From: Sphingomonas ginsenosidimutans
GTDB lineage: Bacteria; Pseudomonadota; Alphaproteobacteria; Sphingomonadales; Sphingomonadaceae
Assembly: GCF_002374835.1 (NCBI RefSeq)
Contig: NZ_NWVD01000006.1
Location: 1-64,000 of the forward strand
Reading direction: 5' to 3'
Length of the DNA stretch: 64,000 nucleotides
Part shown: positions 47,770 through 56,643 of the stretch, in pieces
Layout: every line of letters begins with the position of its first letter
Numbering within the stretch: the first letter of the stretch is position 1
Notes under the pieces: model-generated
Databases searched by the model: none
Told to the model about the DNA's origin: nothing
Seen by the model: only the letters and a program-made list of their open reading frames with translations
Translations under genes and position numbers: made by a program

Positions 47770-48696
47770 ATGGAGCGGCTCGACGGCGGCTCGGCGGTGC
47801 CCCCCCAGCTGGCGGGCGGGATCGTCGCGCTCGGCAATTTCGACGGCGTGCACCTGGGCCATCAGGCGGTGGTGGGCCGGGCGGTGGCGCGTGCGCGCGC
47901 CGAAGGGCGCCCGGCGCTGGTCGCCACGTTCGATCCGCATCCGGTCCGCTATTTCCGCCCCGACGCGCCGTGGTTCCGGCTGACCACGCTGGACCAGCGC
48001 GAGCGGCTGTTCGCCGAGGCGGGGGCGGATGCGATGGTGGTGTTCCGCTTCGACGCGGCGCTGGCGGCGCTGAGCGCGGAGGATTTCATCGCCGACCGGC
48101 TGGAACGCGCCTTGCAGGTGGCCGGCGTGGTGACCGGCGAGGATTTCACGTTCGGCCACGGCAAGCGCGGCAATGTCGCGATGCTGCGCGCGGCGGGCGC
48201 GCGCGGCGGCTATTCGGTGGATACCGTCGGCCCGGTGATGCTGGACGGTGCGCCGGTATCCTCCACCCGCATCCGCGAGGCGTTGCGCGCGGGCGACATG
48301 CGCGGCGCGGCGCGGCTGCTGACGCGCCCGTTCGCGATTCGCGGGACGGTGCAGCACGGCGACAAGCTGGGCCGGACGATCGGCTATCCCACCGCAAACG
48401 TCGACATGGGCCATTACCTGCGCCCCGCCTATGGCATCTATGCGGTGCGCGGGTCCCTGCCCGACGGGCGGGTCGTGCCGGGGGCGGCGAACCTGGGCGT
48501 GCGCCCGACGTTCGAGCCGCCCAAGGAATTGCTGGAGCCGTATTTCTTCGATTTTTCCGGCGACCTGTACGGGCAGGAGATCGAGGTCGCGCTGATCGAC
48601 TATCTGCGCCCGGAAGCCAAATTCTCGAACATCGACGAACTGATCGCGCAAATGGACCGCGACTGCGCCCGCGCACGCGAGTTGCTGGCGGAATAA
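47770..48696 (+). CDS. ribF: Bifunctional riboflavin kinase / FAD synthetase
   Basis: A 308-residue enzyme that makes FMN from riboflavin and then FAD. The N-terminal adenylyltransferase domain has GNFDGVHLGHQAV (about 22-34) and STRIREAL; the C-terminal flavokinase domain has GRTIGYPTANV and NLGVRPTF. ATG 47770 lies 10 bases after the dipeptidase stop. Its neighbour downstream is ileS, 24 bases away, the usual ribF-ileS-lspA order of Proteobacteria. Confidence 0.95.
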   Translation: MERLDGGSAVPPQLAGGIVALGNFDGVHLGHQAVVGRAVARARAEGRPALVATFDPHPVRYFRPDAPWFRLTTLDQRERLFAEAGADAMVVFRFDAALAALSAEDFIADRLERALQVAGVVTGEDFTFGHGKRGNVAMLRAAGARGGYSVDTVGPVMLDGAPVSSTRIREALRAGDMRGAARLLTRPFAIRGTVQHGDKLGRTIGYPTANVDMGHYLRPAYGIYAVRGSLPDGRVVPGAANLGVRPTFEPPKELLEPYFFDFSGDLYGQEIEVALIDYLRPEAKFSNIDELIAQMDRDCARARELLAE

Positions 48697-48720
48697 CGGC
48701 GCGCTAAGGCCTGACATTCC

Positions 48721-51516
48721 ATGGCCGATGCACCCGACACGCCGCGCGACTGGCGCGAAACCGTCTTCCTGCCGAAGACCGATTTTCCCATGAAGGCGGG
48801 GCTGCCGCAGAAGGAGCCGGCGATCCTGGCGCGATGGCAGGAGATGGACCTGTACCGCCGCCTGCGTGCGGCGCGTGCCGGGCGCGAGACGTTCATCCTC
48901 CACGACGGCCCGCCCTATGCCAATGGCGACATGCATATCGGCCATGCGCTGAACCATATCCTGAAGGACATGGTGGTGCGCACCCAGACGTTGCTGGGGA
49001 AGAACGCGCCCTACGTCCCCGGCTGGGATTGCCACGGCCTGCCGATCGAATGGAAGGTCGAGGAGGAATATCGCAAGAAGAAGCGCAACAAGGACGAAGT
49101 GCCGCCGCAGGAATTTCGTGCCGAATGCCGCGCCTATGCGCAGCAGTGGGTGGACACCCAGCGCGAGCAGTTGAAGCGGCTGGGCATCAACGGCGACTGG
49201 GACAAGCCGTATCTGACGATGGATTTCGCCGCCGAGGCGACGATCGTCGCCGAGCTGATGAAATTCGCCGAGACCGGCCAGCTGTACCGCGGCGCCAAGC
49301 CCGTCATGTGGTCGCCGGTGGAAAAGACCGCGCTGGCCGAGGCGGAGGTGGAATATGAGGAGATCACCTCCACCCAGATCGACGTCGGGTTCGAGGTGAT
49401 CCAATGCCCCGAATATCCGGGGCTGGCGGGAACGATCGCGCCGATCTGGACCACCACGCCGTGGACGATTCCGGTCAACCAGGCGATCGCCTATGGCTCG
49501 GCGATCGATTACCTGCAGTTCGAGAGCGGCGGGAAGAAATATCTGGTCGCCGAGCCGCTGTTCCCGGCCTTCTCCAAGCGGACCGGGCTGAAGCTGGAAG
49601 GGATCGTCGCGCTCATCAAGGGGCCGGTGCTGGAAGGCGCGACGGTGCGCCACCCGATGCACCATCTGGGCGGCTTCTTCGCCACGCCGCGCCCGTTCCT
49701 GGAGGGCGATTTCGTCACCATCGACGCGGGCACGGGCCTGGTCCACATGGCCCCCGACCATGGCGAGGACGATTTCGCGCTGTGCAAGACGCACGGGATC
49801 GAGCCGGTGTTCGCGGTGGATGCGGCAGGCATGTACCGCGCCGACTGGGCGTGGCTGGGCGGGCAGGGCAGCGTCATCAATAAGAAGTTCGTCGCCAGCG
49901 ACGGGCCGATCTGCGCCGACTTGCGCGACACCGGGATGCTGCTGTCCGCCAGCGACGATTTCCAGCACAGCTACCCGCATTCGTGGCGGTCGAAGGCGAA
50001 GGTGATCTACCGCTGCACCCCGCAATGGTTCATCGCGGTCGACCGGCCGATCACGGACGAGGGGCAGGGCGGTACCCCGGCCGCCGACACCCTTCGCAAC
50101 CGCGCGCTGGCGGCGATCGCGGCGACCCGCTTCGTTCCCGAAAAGGGCCGCAACCGCATCGGCGCGATGGTGGAGGGGCGGCCCGACTGGGTTATCTCGC
50201 GCCAGCGCGCGTGGGGCGTGCCGATCGCGCTGTTCGTCGACCGGCGCACCGGCCAGTATCTGGTCGATCCGCACGTCAACGCGCGGATCGTCGCGGCCTT
50301 CCGCGAACAGGGCGTCGATGCGTGGAGCGACGAGGCGATGCCCGCGCTGCTCGGCCCGGATCGCGACCCGGCGGATTACGAGCGGGTCACCGATATCCTG
50401 GACGTGTGGTTCGATTCGGGCTGCACCCACGCCTTCGTGCTCGACAGCGGGCGCTGGCCGGAACTGAGCTGGCCCGCCGATTTGTATCTGGAGGGGTCGG
50501 ACCAGCATCGTGGCTGGTTCCAGTCGTCGCTGCTGGAAAGCTGCGGGACGCGCGGGCGGGCGCCCTATGACGCGGTGCTGACGCACGGCTTCACGATGGA
50601 CGCCAAGGGCATGAAGATGTCCAAGTCGCTGGGCAACACGATCAACCCGCTGGACCTGATGCGCGATTATGGCGCGGATATCCTGCGGCTGTGGGCGCTG
50701 TCGGTCGATTTCACCGAGGACCATCGCATCGGCAAGGAGATCCTGGCCGGGGTGGCGGACCAGTATCGCAAGCTGCGCAACACCTTCCGCTACCTGCTGG
50801 GCGCGCTCGACGGGTTCGATGACGCGGAACGGCTGGCGGTGGGCGAATGGCCGGAGCTGGAGCGGTACATGCTCCACCTCACCCACGCGCTGGACGCGCA
50901 GCTGAAGCGTGCGGTCGAGGCCTATGACTTCAACGGCTATGTCCGGCTGCTGAGCGATTTCGCGAACGAGGACCTGTCGGCGTTCTTCTTCGATATCCGC
51001 AAGGATTCGCTGTATTGCGACGCCGCGGGCGACGTGACGCGGCGCGCGTATCGCACGATGCTGGACGTGCTGTTCCACGCGATGGTGCGGTGGGCCGCGC
51101 CGGTGCTGGTGTTCACCGCCGAGGAAGTGTGGCAGGCGCGCTTCGCCGACGCCGACGGATCGGTGCACCTGCTCGAATGGCCCGAACTGCCCGCGCAAAC
51201 CGGCGAGGACGTCGCCGCGCGCTGGGCCGCGGTGCGCGACCTGCGCGCGCGTGTGACCGAGGCGATCGAGCCGCTGCGCCGGGAAAAGACCGTCCGCTCC
51301 AGCCTGGAGGCCGAAGTGACGGTGCCGGAACTGCCGCTCGACGCGGGCGCGCTGGCGGAGGCGTTCATCGTCGCCAAGGTGTCGCATGGTGACACGGTCG
51401 CGGTGACGCGTACCGATTACCACAAGTGCGGCCGCTGCTGGCGCCACCTGCCCGATGTGGCGGTGGACGACGGGCTGTGCGGGCGCTGCGCCGCGGTCGT
51501 CGGGGCCGGCGCGTGA
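48721..51516 (+). CDS. ileS: Isoleucyl-tRNA synthetase
   Basis: A 931-residue class I aminoacyl-tRNA synthetase. The HIGH signature is at 72-75 (MHIGHALNHI) and KMSKS at 632-636; the editing domain between them has the TTPWTIPVN motif. A C-terminal zinc finger (CGRCW and CGRCA) is intact. The length is as expected for bacterial type 1 IleRS (about 940). The stop overlaps the GTG of lspA by three bases (GTGA), so lspA is translationally coupled. Confidence 0.97.
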   Translation: MADAPDTPRDWRETVFLPKTDFPMKAGLPQKEPAILARWQEMDLYRRLRAARAGRETFILHDGPPYANGDMHIGHALNHILKDMVVRTQTLLGKNAPYVPGWDCHGLPIEWKVEEEYRKKKRNKDEVPPQEFRAECRAYAQQWVDTQREQLKRLGINGDWDKPYLTMDFAAEATIVAELMKFAETGQLYRGAKPVMWSPVEKTALAEAEVEYEEITSTQIDVGFEVIQCPEYPGLAGTIAPIWTTTPWTIPVNQAIAYGSAIDYLQFESGGKKYLVAEPLFPAFSKRTGLKLEGIVALIKGPVLEGATVRHPMHHLGGFFATPRPFLEGDFVTIDAGTGLVHMAPDHGEDDFALCKTHGIEPVFAVDAAGMYRADWAWLGGQGSVINKKFVASDGPICADLRDTGMLLSASDDFQHSYPHSWRSKAKVIYRCTPQWFIAVDRPITDEGQGGTPAADTLRNRALAAIAATRFVPEKGRNRIGAMVEGRPDWVISRQRAWGVPIALFVDRRTGQYLVDPHVNARIVAAFREQGVDAWSDEAMPALLGPDRDPADYERVTDILDVWFDSGCTHAFVLDSGRWPELSWPADLYLEGSDQHRGWFQSSLLESCGTRGRAPYDAVLTHGFTMDAKGMKMSKSLGNTINPLDLMRDYGADILRLWALSVDFTEDHRIGKEILAGVADQYRKLRNTFRYLLGALDGFDDAERLAVGEWPELERYMLHLTHALDAQLKRAVEAYDFNGYVRLLSDFANEDLSAFFFDIRKDSLYCDAAGDVTRRAYRTMLDVLFHAMVRWAAPVLVFTAEEVWQARFADADGSVHLLEWPELPAQTGEDVAARWAAVRDLRARVTEAIEPLRREKTVRSSLEAEVTVPELPLDAGALAEAFIVAKVSHGDTVAVTRTDYHKCGRCWRHLPDVAVDDGLCGRCAAVVGAGA

Positions 51517-52022
51517 GCAGGATGCCGCGTGCGGGGCTGGCGGTGGCGGCGGCGGTGTTCGTCGTCGACCAGGCGGCGAAGTGGCTGGTCACCGGGCCGC
51601 TGGGCGTCGACTTCCTGGGCGCGTATCAGACGATCCTGCCGATCTTCGACCTGCGCTTCACCAAGAACGAGGGCGTGTCGCTGGGGATGCTGCGCGCCGA
51701 GACCGAATTGACCCGCTGGCTGCTGGTGGCGTTCACCGCCGCGATCGCCACCGGCGTCGCGATCTGGATGACGCGCGAGGACAAGCGCGCCGACCGGCTG
51801 GCGCTGGGGCTGGTGCTGGGCGGGGCGCTGGGCAATATCCTCGACCGCATCCGGCTGGGCTATGTCGTCGATTTCGCCGACCTGCACTTCGGCGAGTGGC
51901 GCCCGTTCCTGATCTTCAACGTCGCGGATGCGGCGATTACCATCGGCGTGCTGATTCTGCTGGCACGCGCGCTCCTGATCCGCGAGAAGCGGCCCGATCC
52001 TTCGGAGAATGTCCATGCGTAA
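51513..52022 (+). CDS. lspA: Lipoprotein signal peptidase
   Basis: A 169-residue inner-membrane aspartyl protease with four hydrophobic segments that removes signal peptides from prolipoproteins. The catalytic aspartates are Asp111 (GNILDRIRLG) and Asp139 (NVADAAITIG), with the conserved FTKNEGVSLGML. GTG 51513 overlaps the ileS stop; an ATG at 51522 is the alternative. A lipoprotein gene follows with an eight-base overlap, fitting the enzyme's function. Confidence 0.94.
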   Translation: MSRMPRAGLAVAAAVFVVDQAAKWLVTGPLGVDFLGAYQTILPIFDLRFTKNEGVSLGMLRAETELTRWLLVAFTAAIATGVAIWMTREDKRADRLALGLVLGGALGNILDRIRLGYVVDFADLHFGEWRPFLIFNVADAAITIGVLILLARALLIREKRPDPSENVHA

Positions 52023-52467
52023 GTCTGTCGTCGTGGTGGCCTCGCTCACGGCGCTTGCCCTTGTCTCGGGCTGCGGGAAAAGCGGTTACGACCGCGCGCG
52101 TCCCGACGAATTCGCCGTCGCGCGCCAGCCCCCGCTGGTGATCCCGCCCGATTTCGCGCTGGTGCCGCCGCAGCCGGGCGCTGCCCGCACGCAGGGCGTC
52201 AACACCCAGGCGCAGACGCTCGACGCGCTGTTCGGCGGGCCGACGCAGCGCACCGGAACGCAGGGCGCGGTGATCGACGAGGCCGGCGGCACCGGCGCGG
52301 CGCAGGCGGGCATCCGCTCCGCGGTGGGCGATCCGCAGACCAACGTGATCGATAAGGGCCAGACGACCCGCGACATCATCGCCGCGCCGCAGGGCGACGG
52401 CCAGGGCGCGCGCGCATCCGCTGGCGCCGCGCCGGCCGCGACGGCGACGCCCACGCCGCAGCAGTAA
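52015..52467 (+). CDS. DUF3035-family lipoprotein
   Basis: A 150-residue protein with a lipoprotein signal peptide: ALALVSGC gives lipidation at Cys20. The mature part is Pro/Gln/Ala-rich with PDEFAVARQPPLVIPPDFALV, the conserved start of the alphaproteobacterial DUF3035 family, which has no known function. ATG 52015 has GGAGA 6 bases upstream; an ATG at 52009 is also possible. It overlaps the end of lspA by eight bases and ends the ribF-ileS-lspA run. Confidence 0.87.
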   Translation: MRKSVVVVASLTALALVSGCGKSGYDRARPDEFAVARQPPLVIPPDFALVPPQPGAARTQGVNTQAQTLDALFGGPTQRTGTQGAVIDEAGGTGAAQAGIRSAVGDPQTNVIDKGQTTRDIIAAPQGDGQGARASAGAAPAATATPTPQQ

Positions 52468-52497
52468 GCGCGGGGTCGGGCGCCCGATTGCACGTCG

Positions 52498-52568
52498 CCC
52501 CAGCGCAGGCTGGGGCCTTTTCGTCGAGGCGTCGCGACGGTTGTGAGAGACCCCAGCTTTCGCTGGGG
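52498..52568. repeat. Pair of REP-like palindromes, also usable as terminators
   Basis: Two seven-base-stem hairpins with the same stem sequence: CCCCAGC-GCAG-GCTGGGG (52498-52515, followed by CCTTTT) and CCCCAGC-TTTC-GCTGGGG (52551-52568). They lie 35 bases apart between convergent genes. The first with its T-run could terminate the lipoprotein transcript. Paired CCCCAGC palindromes look like dispersed extragenic repeats of sphingomonads, an impression that needs a genome count. Confidence 0.65.
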
Positions 52569-52621
52569 TGACGATTGGGGCTGGGTGACGACGCTCAGGG
52601 CGGATCATGCGGTGCCCTCCG

Positions 52622-53905
52622 CTATTCCCCCGGCGGTGTCGGCCAGCTGCGGATGTAGACGTCCTGCTGGGCGAAGGGGATGGCGATGCCGGCGTCCTTG
52701 AACATCCACCACAGCCGGTTGAGCACGTCGGAGCGCACGTTGCCGACGCCGCTTTCGGGGTCGCTGATCCACGCCAGTATCTCATGTTCCACCCCGTCGT
52801 TGCCGAACGCGGTCAGCCAGACGTTGGGCTTGGGGCTGGCCAGCACGCGCGGGCTGGCCAGCGCGGCCTTTAGCATCAGATCCTGCGCCAGTTTCAGGTC
52901 GCTGTCGTACGCGACGCTGACGGGGATGCGGACGCGCACGTTGCGGTCGGAATAGGACCAGTTCTCCACCTCGCGCGTCATCAGATCCTCATTGGGGATC
53001 AGATGTTCCTTGCCATCGCGGGTGACCACCGACACGGCGCGCACGCCGATTTTGTTCACCCAGCCGAAGCTCTCGCCGACGACGATGACGTCGCCCGGCT
53101 TGATCGAGCGATCCATCAGCAGGATGATCCCGGCGATCAGATTGCCGATCGTCTTCTGCATCCCGAAGCCGACCGCGAGGCCGAACGCGCCGGAGAAGAC
53201 CGCGAAGGCGGTGAGGTCGATCCCGATCAGGTCGATCCCGAACAGGAAGGCGACGACCACCGCGGCGATGCCGGCGATCTTCTGCGCGAGGATCTTCTGC
53301 GTCGGGTCGAGCGCGGGGGTACGGTCGATCGTGTGCGCGACGACGCGGTTGGCGACGCGCACCAGTGCGATCAGCACCACGACCGTGACCAGAGCGGAGA
53401 TCAGCGCGAGCAGCGACAACCGCCGCGACCCGATGGTGACCGCGATCGCATCCAGCGTCGAGGTGATCGGCTCCAGCCCGCCGACCGCGCGGCTGAACAG
53501 CGCGACGAACACGATCGCTTCCACCGTCCACGACGCCCAGCGCGGGATGCCGACGCCGCGCATCAGCTGGTGCGTGGTCAGCGCGGCGGCGCTGCCCAGC
53601 GCCAGCCCGATCGGCGCGCCAGCCCACGGCGACCAGCGGTGCGCGACCAGCACCACCGCCAGCAGCAGCGCGGCCGTGCCGTGGCGGACGATCAGCCCGA
53701 GCCGCGGGCGCAGCCCCTCACCGGTGTGGCCGGCGACATGGTCCTTCCACCAATCCGCCAGCTTCGGGCCGAGCGCGCGCCCCGCCGCCACGCCGATGGC
53801 AAGCGCCAGCACTACCAGTGCGCCGGCGACCGCCGCCTCCACCGCCTGCGCGCGATCGGGCAGCGGGATGCCGTAGCGCGCCAGCGCGGCGATCAGCTCG
53901 TTCAT
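52622..53905 (-). CDS. MscS-family mechanosensitive ion channel
   Basis: A 427-residue inner-membrane protein with about five N-terminal hydrophobic helices (20-240) before the MscS pore helix and beta domain: FAVFSGAFGLAVGFGMQKTI then GDVIVVGESFGWVNKIGVRA. It would open under membrane tension to release osmolytes. The ATG ends at 53905 and overlaps the stop of the metC-like gene by four bases. A longer frame to 54469 runs through that gene and was discarded. Confidence 0.92.
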   Translation of the reverse strand: MNELIAALARYGIPLPDRAQAVEAAVAGALVVLALAIGVAAGRALGPKLADWWKDHVAGHTGEGLRPRLGLIVRHGTAALLLAVVLVAHRWSPWAGAPIGLALGSAAALTTHQLMRGVGIPRWASWTVEAIVFVALFSRAVGGLEPITSTLDAIAVTIGSRRLSLLALISALVTVVVLIALVRVANRVVAHTIDRTPALDPTQKILAQKIAGIAAVVVAFLFGIDLIGIDLTAFAVFSGAFGLAVGFGMQKTIGNLIAGIILLMDRSIKPGDVIVVGESFGWVNKIGVRAVSVVTRDGKEHLIPNEDLMTREVENWSYSDRNVRVRIPVSVAYDSDLKLAQDLMLKAALASPRVLASPKPNVWLTAFGNDGVEHEILAWISDPESGVGNVRSDVLNRLWWMFKDAGIAIPFAQQDVYIRSWPTPPGE

Positions 53906-55107
53906 CCGCGCGCGCGCCGGAACGCCGCCAGCCCGCGATCGAGATCGGCGATCAGGTCGTCGGGATCCTCCAGCCCGATCTGCAACCGCACCAGCGGCCC
54001 GGCGAAATCGGGGGTGGTGGCCGTGCGATAGCGGTGCGGATCGACTGGCAGCGCGAGGCTTTCGTAGCCGCCCCAGCTGTAGCCGATGCCGAAATGCGCC
54101 AGCGTGTCGATCAACGCGGCGCGCGATCCTTCGTCCCCACCGTCCAGGACGAAGGAGAACAGGCCGGACGATCCCGCGAAGTCGCGCGCCCACACGGCAT
54201 GGCCGGGGCAGGAGGGCAGCGCCGGGTGCAGCACGCGCGCGACGCCGGGCTGCGCGTCCAGCCAGCGCGCGATCGCCAGCGCGCCGTCCTGATGCTGTTT
54301 CAGCCGCACCGCCATGGTGCGCAGCCCGCGCGACGCCAGCCAGGCGTCGTCGGGGCTGGTCACCTGCCCGAGCTGGAACGCGGTGTCGCGCAGCGGCGCG
54401 AACCGCCCCGGCGCGGCGGTGACCGACCCCAGCATGACGTCCGAATGGCCGACGACATATTTGGTGCACGCCAGGATCGTGTAATCGACGCCGTGCGCGA
54501 TCGCGGGGAACAGCAGCGGCGTCGCCCAGGTGTTGTCGAGCACCGTCGCCACCCCGCGCGCGCGCGCCGCCGCGACGATGGCGGGGACGTCCTGCACCTC
54601 GAACGTCAGGCTGCCGGGACTTTCCATGACGATCGCGCGCGTCGCCGGGCCGATCAGGTCGGCGATGCCGGCGCCGATCAGCGGATCGTAGAAGCGCGTG
54701 GTGATCCCCATCCGCCGCAGCAGCCCGCCGGCCATCGACCGCGTCGGGTCATAGGCGCTGTCGGTCACCAGCAATTCGTCGCCCGGCGACAGGATCGCGA
54801 GCAGGCAGCCGGCGATCGCGGCGACGCCGGAGGGGTAGAGGAACGTCCCCTCCGCGCCCGGTTCCAGTTCCGTCAGCGCGTCCGCCAGGCTCCATTGCGT
54901 CGGCGTGCCGCGCCGGCCGTAGAACAGCCGGTGGTGCGTGTCCTTCCCCGCGGCGGCGCGCAGCTGCGCGACATCGTCGTACAGGATCGTCGAGGCGCGC
55001 CACACGGGGGTGTTGACGATGCCGCGGGTCCATTCGTCGCGCCGCCCGGCGGTGACGACGCGGGTGGCGGGCGCGAGGTCGTGCGCGTGATGGGTGTCGT
55101 CGCTCAT
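53902..55107 (-). CDS. metC: Cys/Met-metabolism PLP enzyme, cystathionine beta-lyase-like
   Basis: A 401-residue pyridoxal-phosphate enzyme of the gamma-family. Lys216 in CTKYVVGHSD is the expected cofactor lysine; LFYGRRGTPTQWSL and TVLDNTWATPLLF are family motifs, and SWGGYESL near the C-terminus is typical of cystathionine beta-lyases. The likely reaction is cleavage of cystathionine to homocysteine, pyruvate and ammonia. The ATG ending at 55107 overlaps the sseA stop by four bases, and the stop overlaps mscS by four bases. The specific substrate is less certain than the family. Confidence 0.87.
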   Translation of the reverse strand: MSDDTHHAHDLAPATRVVTAGRRDEWTRGIVNTPVWRASTILYDDVAQLRAAAGKDTHHRLFYGRRGTPTQWSLADALTELEPGAEGTFLYPSGVAAIAGCLLAILSPGDELLVTDSAYDPTRSMAGGLLRRMGITTRFYDPLIGAGIADLIGPATRAIVMESPGSLTFEVQDVPAIVAAARARGVATVLDNTWATPLLFPAIAHGVDYTILACTKYVVGHSDVMLGSVTAAPGRFAPLRDTAFQLGQVTSPDDAWLASRGLRTMAVRLKQHQDGALAIARWLDAQPGVARVLHPALPSCPGHAVWARDFAGSSGLFSFVLDGGDEGSRAALIDTLAHFGIGYSWGGYESLALPVDPHRYRTATTPDFAGPLVRLQIGLEDPDDLIADLDRGLAAFRRARG

Positions 55108-55952
55108 GCCGCCCCCGTCGCCTTGGGCGTGGACGGATCGGCGCCCCATTCGGTCCAGCTGCCGTCATAGACCGCCGCATCGCGGCCCAGAAGGTGCGCG
55201 CCGAACGCCAGCACGCTGGCGGTGATCCCCGATCCGCAGGTCATCGTCATCGGGCGGTCGAGGTCGATGCCGGCGCCGGCGAAGGCAGCGGCCAGTTCAT
55301 CGCCGCGCTTCCACGTGCCGTCCGCGTGGAACAGCCGGTCGTACGGCAGGTTGCGCGCACCCGGCATGTGACCGGCGGCAATGCCGGGGCGCGGATCGGC
55401 TTCCTCGCCGGTGAAGCGCGCGGGCGAGCGGGCATCGACCAGCTGCTCCGACCCGTCGGCGACGATCGCGCGCACCGCAGCCATGTCGCGGATGCCGACG
55501 CCGACCTCGCGCGGGGTGGCGTGGCGCGGGGCGGGGGCGCCGGGGCCGGTTTCCAGCGCGCGGCCCTCCGCCTTCCACGCCGCCAGCCCGCCGTCGAGGA
55601 TCGCGACATCGGTGAAGCCGAACGCGCGCAGCATCACCCAGGCGCGCGCCGCGGTGTGGTGCGCGGCATCGTCGTACAGGACGATGCGGGTGCCGTCGCC
55701 CAGCCCCAGCCGCGCCATCCGGCTGGCGAATTGCGCCGGGCCGGGCAGAGTCGAGGGTAGCGGGCTGGCGGTATCCGAAAAGCCGTCCAGATCCATGAAC
55801 ACCGCGAAGGGGATGTGCCCGGCGGCGAATTCGGCGCCGGCATCGCGCGGCGGCGCGCCCGGCAGCTTCACATGATAGGTGGCATCGGCGACGCGCAGGT
55901 CGCGCGCGCTCAGCTGGGCCGCGAGCCATTCGGTGGAGACGAGGGGTTCCAT
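55104..55952 (-). CDS. sseA: 3-mercaptopyruvate sulfurtransferase
   Basis: A 282-residue protein of two rhodanese domains. The catalytic Cys239 lies in TCGSGITAS; the CGSGxTA loop is the signature that separates mercaptopyruvate from thiosulfate sulfurtransferases. The N-terminal domain (about 1-140) is non-catalytic. It transfers sulfur from 3-mercaptopyruvate and heads a run of overlapping genes with the metC-like enzyme and the MscS-like channel. It is divergent from queF across 74 bases. Confidence 0.92.
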   Translation of the reverse strand: MEPLVSTEWLAAQLSARDLRVADATYHVKLPGAPPRDAGAEFAAGHIPFAVFMDLDGFSDTASPLPSTLPGPAQFASRMARLGLGDGTRIVLYDDAAHHTAARAWVMLRAFGFTDVAILDGGLAAWKAEGRALETGPGAPAPRHATPREVGVGIRDMAAVRAIVADGSEQLVDARSPARFTGEEADPRPGIAAGHMPGARNLPYDRLFHADGTWKRGDELAAAFAGAGIDLDRPMTMTCGSGITASVLAFGAHLLGRDAAVYDGSWTEWGADPSTPKATGAA

Positions 55953-56026
55953 GCCCCCGTCATAGCCGCGCAGGGCGTGGAGGGAACAGGTCGCATTTCC
56001 GTGCGCGCGCGCCTATGTGCGCGGGC

Positions 56027-56473
56027 ATGACACCGAAGTTCCTTGGCCAGGCCAGCACGCTTCCCGCATCGCCGGAGGAAGCGGCGCTCGACTACGTTCC
56101 CAACCCGCGCCCCGGCACCCACTATCTGGTGCGGTTCGTCCAGCCGGAATTCACCTCGCTCTGCCCGGTGACCGGCCAGCCCGATTTCGCGCATCTGGTG
56201 ATCGATTACGTCCCCGGCGATACGATCGTCGAATCGAAATCGCTGAAGCTGTTCCTGGGTTCGTTCCGCAACCACGCCGCCTTCCACGAGGATTGCACCG
56301 TCGGCATCGGCGACCGGCTGTTCCGCGAAATGGCGCCGCGCTGGCTGCGGATCGGCGGTTACTGGTATCCGCGCGGGGGGATGCCGATCGACGTCTTCTG
56401 GCAATCCGGCCCGCCGCCGGAGGGGGTGTGGCTGCCCGATCAGGGGGTCGCGCCGTATCGCGGCCGCGGCTGA
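56027..56473 (+). CDS. queF: NADPH-dependent 7-cyano-7-deazaguanine reductase
   Basis: A 148-residue short-form QueF that reduces preQ0 to preQ1 in queuosine synthesis. Catalytic Cys46 is in [12 protein letters not shown] with Asp53, and the QueF motif [15 protein letters not shown] binds NADPH. The second ATG (56027) was chosen because the family begins PKFLGQ; an ATG at 56015 would add four residues. No preQ1 riboswitch was seen in the 74 bases upstream. Confidence 0.95.
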   Translation: MTPKFLGQASTLPASPEEAALDYVPNPRPGTHYLVRFVQPEFTSLCPVTGQPDFAHLVIDYVPGDTIVESKSLKLFLGSFRNHAAFHEDCTVGIGDRLFREMAPRWLRIGGYWYPRGGMPIDVFWQSGPPPEGVWLPDQGVAPYRGRG

Positions 56474-56539
56474 GCGATCGGCGGCGCGTCGGCCCGCCGC
56501 ATCCCGCGTTCGATTGATCGCGATCAGCACGATTGCCGG

Positions 56540-56567
56540 TGGTTGCATTGCAGCATTACTGCAACCA
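56540..56567. promoter_or_regulatory. Inverted repeat upstream of the glycosyltransferase gene
   Basis: TGGTTGCA (56540-56547) and TGCAACCA (56560-56567) are perfect complements; a shorter alternative pairing TTGCAG/CTGCAA overlaps them. It lies about 80 bases before the start of the glycosyltransferase gene and could be an operator or leader hairpin. No regulator is encoded next to it. Confidence 0.35.
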
Positions 56568-56643
56568 ACTGCTTCATGACGGGTTCATCGCTCCAAGTGC
56601 GTCGGTGAAACTCCCGTCGTGCTGCATCAGCGAAGGCAGAGGA

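Noticed and set aside
53906..54469. Extension of the MscS frame through the metC-like gene
   Set aside because: The extension is an off-frame reading of the PLP-enzyme gene; the ATG at 53905 overlaps its stop as expected for coupled genes.
55953..56026. preQ1 riboswitch before queF
   Set aside because: The 74-base spacer has no A-rich tail or pseudoknot pattern of known preQ1 classes.
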